Assembly (NCBI GenBank): GCA_024277835.1
Contig: JAJRUK010000223.1
Coordinates: forward strand, 1-8,124
Direction: 5' to 3'
Length of the DNA: 8,124 nucleotides
Source: Planctomycetota bacterium
GTDB lineage: Bacteria > Planctomycetota > Phycisphaerae > UBA1845
Part shown: piece by piece, positions 1 to 5,807 of the stretch
Numbering within the stretch: the first letter of the stretch is position 1
How the letters are laid out: the number at the start of each line of letters is the position of its first letter
The notes under the pieces: generated by a model
Database searches by the model: none
What the model was told of the DNA's origin: nothing
What the model saw: the letters and a program-made list of their open reading frames with translations, nothing else
Program-made: the position numbers and the translations under genes

Positions 1-1010
1 GCGACCTTGGCAAAGAAGCGATGGCCGCGGAGCTTGCGGTGTCGGATGAGGCGTTCAGCGCGATTCGCGAGATACTTTCGCAACAGTCCAATCGCGACAC
101 GGATGCGATCCGCGCGGACATGCACCTTCTGCTTGACCTTGGGATCGACAGCATCGGAAAAATCGATGCGATGGGGTCGATCGAAGCGCGGTTTGGAATG
201 CAGATCGACGACGTCGCCGCGGCAAACGTCGCGCGCGTCGCGGACCTGCTCCGGCTCGTCGGCGATCGCCAGCCAAGAGGCAAGGGCGACACATCTTCAA
301 AGAAATGGAAAAAACTCGCCGCCTCCTCAACCAACGGAGCGAACGGGTTCAGCGGCGACGTGCCCTTCTCTGCGAAACCGTTTCGCTGGTTCGCTCGCGG
401 GACCGTCGGCGTTCTGATGAACACCTACATCCGCGTGCGCGGCGTTGGCGTCGAGAATCTCCCGAAAACAGGCGCGTTTATTCTCGCACCGAATCACTCG
501 TCGCACCTCGACTCGCCATCGGTCATGACGGCCATCGGTAGTCGCCGTCGTGTGTGGGTCGCGGGCGCTGAAGATTACTTTTTCAACACCGCAATCAAGC
601 GGTTTGTCTTTGGAAAACTCTTTGACACGATCCCCTTCGATCGAAAAGCGGACGGGGTCGCCGGGCTGCGTCGCTGCGGAGACGCGCTGAGTCATGGTGA
701 CGGACTTCTGCTATTCCCCGAGGGCACGCGCTCGGTCACGGGCGAGCTTCAGAAGTTTCGCATCGGGATTGCGGTCCTTGCGGTCGAGCGACAGGTTCCG
801 ATTGTCCCCGTTCATATCGACCGAGCGTACGACCTGCTTCGCAAAGGCGGGCGGATCGTTCGACCGGGGATGGTCACGGTTCGCTTTGGTACACCCATTC
901 CACCACCACCCGCCGACGCGATCGAAGATCACTACGCCGCTTTCCGCGAGTTAACACAAACGGTTCAAGAGGCGGTTGCGTTGCTGGCGCGCGAGGCGCA
1001 GGCGCGATGA
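1..1010 (+). CDS. Acyl carrier protein-PlsC acyltransferase fusion, open at the left edge (probably the C-terminal part of a larger enzyme)
   Basis: Two domains are visible, numbering from the first in-window ATG at 21. Residues about 8-80 form an acyl carrier domain with the phosphopantetheine site DLGIDSIGK (Ser44). After a polar linker (about 80-115), residues about 120-325 form a PlsC/LPLAT glycerolipid acyltransferase with the catalytic HX4D box NHSSHLD (His159, Asp164) and the FPEGTRS box (232-238). The likely role is transfer of an acyl chain to a glycerol- or lysophospholipid hydroxyl at the inner membrane, with the ACP holding or delivering the chain. The frame is open leftwards from 21 to the edge (DLGKEA before the ATG), there is no other start in the window, and no ribosome-binding site precedes the ATG. 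The protein therefore probably continues upstream, plausibly into an acyl-AMP ligase; that part is inference. A free-standing ACP-acyltransferase starting at 21 remains possible. The stop overlaps the next start by ATGA. Confidence 0.88.
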   Translation, partial: DLGKEAMAAELAVSDEAFSAIREILSQQSNRDTDAIRADMHLLLDLGIDSIGKIDAMGSIEARFGMQIDDVAAANVARVADLLRLVGDRQPRGKGDTSSKKWKKLAASSTNGANGFSGDVPFSAKPFRWFARGTVGVLMNTYIRVRGVGVENLPKTGAFILAPNHSSHLDSPSVMTAIGSRRRVWVAGAEDYFFNTAIKRFVFGKLFDTIPFDRKADGVAGLRRCGDALSHGDGLLLFPEGTRSVTGELQKFRIGIAVLAVERQVPIVPVHIDRAYDLLRKGGRIVRPGMVTVRFGTPIPPPPADAIEDHYAAFRELTQTVQEAVALLAREAQAR

Positions 1011-1723
1011 GTGACACGAGTCCGCCGCCCCCTCGTGCGGCCGTCTTTTTCGACTTCGATGGCACGCTTGTCGACTCGACCATCGCGCACTACTACGGCT
1101 ACTTCATGAAGAGACGCCTTGCGCCCGTTCTCCGCGATCTTTGGCACGGTTGGTTTCTTCTCAAGTGCATCTCGTATCTGATCGTCGACAAAATCGACCG
1201 ATCGAAGCTCAATATCTTTTTCTATCGCAACTATCGCGGTTTGCCTGCAGGCGAGATCAAGGCGATGGCGGCGGATTGTTATCGAGATGCGATCACGCCT
1301 CGATGCTTTGACCAAATAACTGAGTGTATCGCTGAGCATAAAGAGGCGAATCGCAAGGTCGTACTTGTCACCGGGTCGATTGACTTTATCGTAGCCCCGT
1401 TCGTGAAGGAGTATGGCGTGGATGCGGTGCTCGCGCCGGCGCTTCTGGAGTCGAACGGTGTGTTCACTGGCGAGCTGGATGGACCACCCATCGGCGGCGA
1501 GGAAAAACCCAAACGGATGCGAAAATTTGCGGAAGAGATGAATATCGACCTTGCCCTGTCGCATGGTTACGGCGACAGCATTGCCGATCTTCCGATGCTC
1601 GAAGCCGTCGGACATCCGCACGCGGTCAACCCGGACAAAGCGCTCGAAAAAATCGCGACAAGCAGAGGTTGGCCCATCCACCAATGGACGCGCGATCAGA
1701 CGCGACACGGCGAAACCCGATGA
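1007..1723 (+). CDS. HAD superfamily IB phosphatase (SerB-like)
   Basis: This 238-residue protein shows all HAD motifs. Motif I is FFDFDGTLVDS with nucleophile Asp16 and acid/base Asp18, motif II is VLVTGS (119-124), a lysine lies in GGEEKPKR (Lys167), and motif III is GYGDSIADLPML (187-198). The spacing and the SerB-like motif III place it in subfamily IB, which includes phosphoserine phosphatase and the HAD-IB proteins often found beside PlsC acyltransferases. The helical cap lies between motifs I and II (about 25-115). The length is usual for the family. It starts within the stop of the acyltransferase (ATGA, 1007-1010), so the two are probably translationally coupled. By context it may dephosphorylate a lysophosphatidate or phosphatidate-like intermediate made by its neighbour; the substrate is inferred from position only. 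Confidence 0.9.
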   Translation: MSDTSPPPPRAAVFFDFDGTLVDSTIAHYYGYFMKRRLAPVLRDLWHGWFLLKCISYLIVDKIDRSKLNIFFYRNYRGLPAGEIKAMAADCYRDAITPRCFDQITECIAEHKEANRKVVLVTGSIDFIVAPFVKEYGVDAVLAPALLESNGVFTGELDGPPIGGEEKPKRMRKFAEEMNIDLALSHGYGDSIADLPMLEAVGHPHAVNPDKALEKIATSRGWPIHQWTRDQTRHGETR

Positions 1724-2946
1724 AAGCACTGGTCTACAGAAAAAGCATTCCGCGATACGCCCTGGTGAAGCTATTGGGAGGTCGCTTTCGTAGCCTCTAT
1801 ACCAGCGGACTGCCTGCGCTGCGTCTTACGGATATCGCCCCGCCCAAACTGCCCAACGAGAAGTGGGTTCGTGTTGCTCCGAAGATGGCTGGCATTTGTG
1901 GATCGGACCTCGCGACGATCTGCGCAAAGGGCACGCCCTACCTCGCCCCGGTAACGTCGATGCCCTTCGTGATGGGTCACGAGGTTGTGGGCGTAATCAC
2001 CGAAGTTGGAAGCGATGCAGGCAACCTGTCGGTCGGTGATCGCGTCGTGCTTCACCCTGCGCTGGGGTGCGAAGCTCGCGGGATCGACCCTGTGTGCGAA
2101 GCATGCAGTCAACACCGTGATGCGCTTTGCCGAAATGCAACGCGCGGCGATGTCTCGGCGGGTCTTCAAACCGGGTTTTGTCGAGACACCGGCGGGGGTT
2201 TTAGCGAATCGTTTGTCGCGCATCACTGCCAGGTGTACAAAGTGCCCGCGGAGATCAGTAACGAAGCGGCGGTCTTGATCGAACCGTTTGCGTGCGCACT
2301 GCATGGCGCACTGCGCGTCTCACTGACGGAAAATCAAACTGCACTGGTCATCGGGTGTGGATCGATCGGGTTACTAACGATCGCCGCCCTTCGTGCGACC
2401 GGGTGCAAGGCGAGAATTATCGCGGTCGCGCGTCACGAACATCAGAAGCTGCTCGCGATGGCGTTCGGCGCGACGGAGTTACTCGGCGGCGGATCATGGA
2501 AGAAGCAATATCCGAAATGGGCCGCCGCGCTCGACGCAGAGATACTCACGGCGGAATTGGGGAAACCGGCCGTCGTGGGCGGCGTGGATGTGACGTTTGA
2601 CTGTGTCGCGTCGTCGCGCTCGATTGACGATGGGATTCGTTTTACCAAAAGCGGTGGGTCGTTTGTGCTCGTTGGCATGCCGGGTATGCCCTTCGGAATC
2701 GACTGGACGCCGCTCTGGTTTAAGGAACTCACCCTGCACGCCGCCTACGCGTACGGACCGGAAAAATACGCTGGCGGGATCGTGCCCACGTTCGACATCG
2801 CGATCGAGCTAATGCGCGAATGGAAGGACAAGCTCGTCGGACTTGTCGGAACGCCGTTCGCCCTGCATGATTACCGCTCGGCGCTCAAGGCTGCGATCAA
2901 CACGGGCGAAAGTCGCACCGCGAAGACGCTTTTTTCCATTGACTGA
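1720..2946 (+). CDS. Zinc-dependent medium-chain dehydrogenase (alcohol dehydrogenase/MDR family)
   Basis: A 408-residue MDR protein with a GroES-like catalytic domain followed by a Rossmann domain. Catalytic zinc ligands are Cys60 in GICGSD, His87/Glu88 in GHE, and probably Glu188 in LIEP. A structural zinc lobe is formed by Cys117, Cys126, Cys129 and Cys137; the first spacing (C-x8-C) is longer than the classical C-x2-C and fits the subgroup carrying RGIDPxCxxC. The nucleotide-binding loop is GCGSIG (212-217). It should oxidise or reduce an alcohol/carbonyl pair with NAD(P)(H); the substrate is unknown. I chose the ATG at 1720 because it overlaps the HAD stop as ATGA and begins with the normal MDR start MKALVY. 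A TTG start at 1669 would add 17 residues with no domain value. The lipid-gene context suggests a lipid or head-group precursor as substrate, by inference. Confidence 0.92.
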   Translation: MKALVYRKSIPRYALVKLLGGRFRSLYTSGLPALRLTDIAPPKLPNEKWVRVAPKMAGICGSDLATICAKGTPYLAPVTSMPFVMGHEVVGVITEVGSDAGNLSVGDRVVLHPALGCEARGIDPVCEACSQHRDALCRNATRGDVSAGLQTGFCRDTGGGFSESFVAHHCQVYKVPAEISNEAAVLIEPFACALHGALRVSLTENQTALVIGCGSIGLLTIAALRATGCKARIIAVARHEHQKLLAMAFGATELLGGGSWKKQYPKWAAALDAEILTAELGKPAVVGGVDVTFDCVASSRSIDDGIRFTKSGGSFVLVGMPGMPFGIDWTPLWFKELTLHAAYAYGPEKYAGGIVPTFDIAIELMREWKDKLVGLVGTPFALHDYRSALKAAINTGESRTAKTLFSID

Positions 2947-2960
2947 CGGATAGGTTCAAC

Positions 2961-4556
2961 ATGAGTTCGAAAAACGGATTGCCGAACATTCATACGGTCA
3001 CCGCAAGCGACCCGCCGTTTCTATTTCATCGCGGCGAAGGATACGGGCGACATCGCCTCCCCGAAGGCACGCGCGTGATCTATCCGAACGAACCGCTCAC
3101 TCCGCTGCCCGATCGGCGAGCTGCCATCGAAAACGCCATCGACCACCCCGAGGGAACCGACCCGCTCGACGCGCAACTTCGTCCGGGAATGAAGGTGACG
3201 ATCGCGTTTGACGACGTCTCCCTGCCGCTCCCGGGAATGAAAAAACCGGACATCCGCCAGACCGTGATCGAGATCGTCCTCGAACGGCTCGAAAAAGCGG
3301 GCATCACCGACATTGAGCTGATCTGTGCGATTTGCTTGCATCGACGATGCACGCCCAAGGAGCTGTGTCACTTCGTTGGCCCGGGCGTCTTCCGAAAATT
3401 TTGGCCTGACAAACTCTACAATCACGACGCGGAAGACCCCGAAGGCAATGTCATGCTCGGGACGACCGGAACCGGCGAGGTTGTCGAAATCAATCGCCGC
3501 GCGGTCGAGTCGGACCTGGTGATCTACGTCAACATCAATCTCGTCTCGATGGACGGTGGCCACAAGTCCGTGCCGGTTGGATTGGCGACGTACAAATCCG
3601 TTCGCCATCATCACAACGCCGACATGCTGCTGCACGATTCGAGCTACATGGACCCGGAAAACAGCATCTTTCACCGCTCGTGCGAACGCATGGGCGACAT
3701 CGTCGCCAAGCACGTCAACATCTTTACGATCGAAACGACGCTTAACAGCGACCTTTACTCAAGCTTGCTTGGGTTCCTTCAAAAACGCGAACACGGTTGG
3801 AACATCATCGACCGATTGTCGTACCACGGTTCGCGTGTGGGCCTGAGTATGCTGCCCGATGGACTCCGGCGAAAGGCGTACAACGCCCTGCCCGCACCGT
3901 ACGGATTGACCGGCGTTCATGCGGGAAAGACCGACCCGGTTCATGCGAAAACGCTCGTCAATGTGGACGCTCAATACGACGTAGACATTCCCGAGCAAGG
4001 CGACATCGTTCTCATCGGTCTGCCGTCGGTCGGCCCGTACAACGTCGATTCGGTGCTGAATCCGGTCCTGGTTCAATGCTTGGCTGCGGGGTACTTTTTC
4101 AATTTTTATCGAAACAAACCGCTCGTTCGTAAGGGCGGTGTGATGATTATCGATCATCCCATCGCCAACGACTTCAACATGCTTCATCATCCGTCGTACT
4201 ACGACTTCTTCAACGAAGTGCTTCCCGAAACCACCGACCCGCATCAACTCGAGCGCCGATTCGAGAAGTCGTACGCCGAAAACGAGCGCTACATTGACCT
4301 CTATCGCAATTCGCACGCTTACCACGGCGTGCATCCGTTTTACATGTGGTACTGGGGTGCGCACGGCATGGATCATCTTGGCAAGGTCATCGCCGTCGCG
4401 CCGAAAAGCTCGTTGGCTGCCCGCCGACTTGGGTTCGACATTGCGCCGACGATGGACGCAGCCATCGGGCTTGCTCGCGAGTTTGTATCAACATCCGACC
4501 CTCTGATGTACTACTTCCACTGCCCGCCGGTAATGCGTTGCGTGCTGCCGGCGTAG
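2961..4556 (+). CDS. Divergent LarA-like protein (lactate racemase N-terminal/DUF2088 family), long form
   Basis: A 531-residue protein. Residues about 33-230 match the Lar_N/DUF2088 fold: LPEGTRVIYPN, a LarA-like MKVTIAFDDVSLP segment (Asp84/Asp85), ICLHRR with a candidate catalytic His127, LYNHDAEDP, LGTTGTGEVVEINRR, and the cofactor segment DGGHKSVPVG with Lys202 followed 16 residues later by His218 in RHHHN. In Lactiplantibacillus plantarum LarA, a lysine tethers the nickel-pincer nucleotide and a histidine 16 residues later binds nickel, so these positions look preserved. The Arg of the usual D-x-TRP motif is Leu here, and the second catalytic His expected before the GGxK loop appears absent (INLVSMDGG). 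The C-terminal half is long and rich in His, Tyr and Trp (HAYHGVHPFYMWYWGAHG, about 452-469). LarA proteins racemise or epimerise alpha-hydroxy acids; whether this one does is unproven. No cofactor-making larB, larC or larE lies in the window. Confidence 0.82.
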   Translation: MSSKNGLPNIHTVTASDPPFLFHRGEGYGRHRLPEGTRVIYPNEPLTPLPDRRAAIENAIDHPEGTDPLDAQLRPGMKVTIAFDDVSLPLPGMKKPDIRQTVIEIVLERLEKAGITDIELICAICLHRRCTPKELCHFVGPGVFRKFWPDKLYNHDAEDPEGNVMLGTTGTGEVVEINRRAVESDLVIYVNINLVSMDGGHKSVPVGLATYKSVRHHHNADMLLHDSSYMDPENSIFHRSCERMGDIVAKHVNIFTIETTLNSDLYSSLLGFLQKREHGWNIIDRLSYHGSRVGLSMLPDGLRRKAYNALPAPYGLTGVHAGKTDPVHAKTLVNVDAQYDVDIPEQGDIVLIGLPSVGPYNVDSVLNPVLVQCLAAGYFFNFYRNKPLVRKGGVMIIDHPIANDFNMLHHPSYYDFFNEVLPETTDPHQLERRFEKSYAENERYIDLYRNSHAYHGVHPFYMWYWGAHGMDHLGKVIAVAPKSSLAARRLGFDIAPTMDAAIGLAREFVSTSDPLMYYFHCPPVMRCVLPA

Positions 4557-4565
4557 AGTTTCGTC

Positions 4566-5588
4566 ATGGCTAACCGCCGCGTGCTTATCATTGCGAATCC
4601 GACTTCTGGAAAGGGTCGTGGTGCGCAGACCGCCGAAGACGTTCACACATTCTTGTGCGGAAGGGGAATCAAGTCGCGGATTCGTTACACAACAAAGGCG
4701 GGTGATGCGGAGCGGATCGCCCGCGAGGCTTGTTGCCATGTGAAAGTGGATGAAGCGAATCGCGCCGAGCATAGCCACGCAAGCGTGGACCATGCCACCC
4801 CCGACCGCCCCGACCGTCCCGACCGCACCAACAACTCCGACCTCCCGGACACAATCGTCGCGTGTGGCGGCGACGGGACGATTCAACAAGTTGCCGCGGT
4901 GCTTGCGGAGCTTCGGGCGAAGGGGCGCAAGACCGTTCCAGCAATGGGCCTTGCGCCGGCGGGCCGCTGCAACGACTTCGCTCGCGTTTTGGGGATCACG
5001 CGCGAACCAGAGGCGATCGCAAACGTTCTCGCGGAAGGCGTCCGCACACCGCTTGATCTTGGACGTGTGAACGATCGCTATTTTTGCACGATCGCGACCT
5101 TGGGGATCGACGCGGAAGTCTCGGACTTTGTCGATACGATGCGCATGCCGCTTCGCGGCACGATCGCCTATCTCTACGGCGCGATCCGCATGTTATTTCG
5201 TTACCGCGCGAAGACGGTTCGTATCGAAGGCGACTTCGGTGAGATCGAGCGTGCGGTTTTTCTCGCATCAACGGGCAACACGTCCTCCTACGGCGGCGCA
5301 ATCCCGATCGTCCCAGAGGCGAACCCGACCGACGGGCTTCTCGACCTGTGCGTGATCGACCGCGTCTCAAGAATACGAGCGATGCTACTGATCCCGGTCG
5401 TCATGCGCGGGAAGCATCCCGGTCGGCGCGGCATCACGATCGTCCAGAGCAAGAAGCTGCGCATCGTGTCGGATCAACCGGTCGAGCTGTGGGCGGACGG
5501 GGAACGAATCGGAAAAACGCCCGTGACCATCGAAGCTGTCCCCGGCGCGATTGATGTGCTTCTGGCAAAGAACTGGCAACCAGGTTAA
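4566..5588 (+). CDS. Diacylglycerol kinase-family lipid kinase (YegS/BmrU type) with an unusual internal insert
   Basis: A 340-residue protein with the DAGK catalytic fold: NPTSGKG near the N-terminus (11-17), the nucleotide-binding GGDGT box (101-105), the APAGRCNDFARVLG segment, then the C-terminal beta-sandwich (LGIDAEVSDF, YGGAIPIVPEANPTDGLLDL, VELWADGE). Such enzymes use ATP to phosphorylate diacylglycerol, sphingoid bases or related lipids at the inner leaflet. Between the GDAERIAREA helix and the strand leading to GGDGT there is a polar, low-complexity insert of about 35 residues (about 57-93), which includes TPDRPDRPDRT and is not typical of the family. The start is 9 bases after the LarA-like stop and without a clear Shine-Dalgarno site. 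It is the last gene of the block, and a kinase placed after a phosphatase and an acyltransferase fits lipid assembly. Alternative: a sphingosine/ceramide-type kinase. Confidence 0.9.
   Translation: MANRRVLIIANPTSGKGRGAQTAEDVHTFLCGRGIKSRIRYTTKAGDAERIAREACCHVKVDEANRAEHSHASVDHATPDRPDRPDRTNNSDLPDTIVACGGDGTIQQVAAVLAELRAKGRKTVPAMGLAPAGRCNDFARVLGITREPEAIANVLAEGVRTPLDLGRVNDRYFCTIATLGIDAEVSDFVDTMRMPLRGTIAYLYGAIRMLFRYRAKTVRIEGDFGEIERAVFLASTGNTSSYGGAIPIVPEANPTDGLLDLCVIDRVSRIRAMLLIPVVMRGKHPGRRGITIVQSKKLRIVSDQPVELWADGERIGKTPVTIEAVPGAIDVLLAKNWQPG
4775..4788. repeat. Palindrome CCACGC-AA-GCGTGG inside the lipid kinase gene
   Basis: The arms are perfect over 6 bp with a 2-base centre. Weaker outer pairing continues it: GCAT at 4769-4772 pairs with ATGC at 4792-4795. 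It lies in the atypical kinase insert and reads in frame as HSHASVDH. The right side (ATGCCACC) resembles the GTGCCAC end of the intergenic palindrome at 5767-5787. It may be a copy or remnant of a dispersed palindromic element, by inference. Confidence 0.5.
4800..4826 (+). repeat. Three tandem 9-bp units CCCGACCG(C/T) in the kinase gene
   Basis: The units are 4800-4808, 4809-4817 and 4818-4826, differing only in the last base. They encode the Pro-Asp-Arg repeat of the kinase insert, and the 9-base unit keeps the frame whatever the copy number. Slippage could change its length without breaking the gene. It lies 12 bases after the palindrome at 4775-4788. Confidence 0.85.
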
Positions 5589-5619
5589 CCGCCTGTTGAA
5601 AAACGAAGTTTTCTATGTG

Positions 5620-5640
5620 GCACCGGTTTGTAACCGGTGC
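5620..5640. repeat. Palindrome, 9-bp arms GCACCGGTT/AACCGGTGC, loop TGT (left copy)
   Basis: The stem is perfect, with arms at 5620-5628 and 5632-5640. Read on the minus strand, the stem is followed by an A/T-rich stretch containing a second small hairpin and a T-run (complement of AAAAA, 5599-5603). It could therefore act as a terminator for minus-strand transcripts leaving lptB, although the T-run is some 17 bases from the stem. Confidence 0.85.
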
Positions 5641-5681
5641 TAGAGCGACGAACAGTCAGCTTTTGCGGGCCTGTTCTTCCG

Positions 5682-5703
5682 TCCCTCCTTTACCAAGGGG
5701 GGA
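5682..5703. repeat. G-rich hairpin in the middle of the intergenic element
   Basis: TCCCTCCTT (5682-5690) pairs with AAGGGGGGA (5695-5703) over 9 bp, with one G-T wobble and loop TACC. A second G6 run follows at 5708-5713. The pattern of a C-rich arm, a short loop and two G6 runs resembles widespread REP-like intergenic repeats; that resemblance is from memory. Confidence 0.6.
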
Positions 5704-5766
5704 TCGAGGGGGGTTGCCCGCGCCACTTGAGTGTTAAGTGCTCTAGACCCCGCAACAGGAGATATC

Positions 5767-5797
5767 GCACCGGTTGCAAACCGGTGCCACACTTTTT
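5767..5797 (+). terminator. Possible rho-independent terminator built on the right palindrome copy
   Basis: The perfect 9-bp stem GCACCGGTT (5767-5775), loop GCA and AACCGGTGC (5779-5787), is followed by CACAC and TTTTT (5793-5797). On the plus strand this could end the kinase operon about 200 bases past its stop. The 5-base spacer before the T-run is longer than in classical terminators, and the same stem is one of two inverted module copies, so the terminator role is tentative. Confidence 0.4.
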
Positions 5798-5807
5798 GAA
5801 CAGCAAG

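Noticed and set aside
1669..1719. Upstream TTG start for the dehydrogenase
   Set aside because: It would place 17 Arg- and Pro-containing residues before a typical MDR start; the ATG at 1720 overlaps the preceding stop as ATGA, like the gene junction before it.
965..1729. Long minus-strand open frame opposite the HAD gene (254 codons)
   Set aside because: It is antisense to a gene with a full HAD motif set and gives no recognisable domain; such mirror frames are expected in GC-rich codon-biased DNA.
3021..3713. Minus-strand open frame opposite the LarA-like gene
   Set aside because: The sequence is rich in Val, Asp, Arg and His with no motif, and the plus strand has clear family motifs.
3759..4376. 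Second minus-strand open frame opposite the LarA-like gene
   Set aside because: Same composition artefact, with no domain and no independent start signal.
4488..4889. Minus-strand frame with a VGAVGTVGAVGG run
   Set aside because: The run is the complement of the 9-bp tandem repeat in the kinase gene, not a membrane or collagen-like protein.
5616..5791. Two 25-nt repeats considered as a CRISPR remnant
   Set aside because: They are inverted rather than direct, there are only two, the 126-base spacer contains other repeats, and no cas gene is present.
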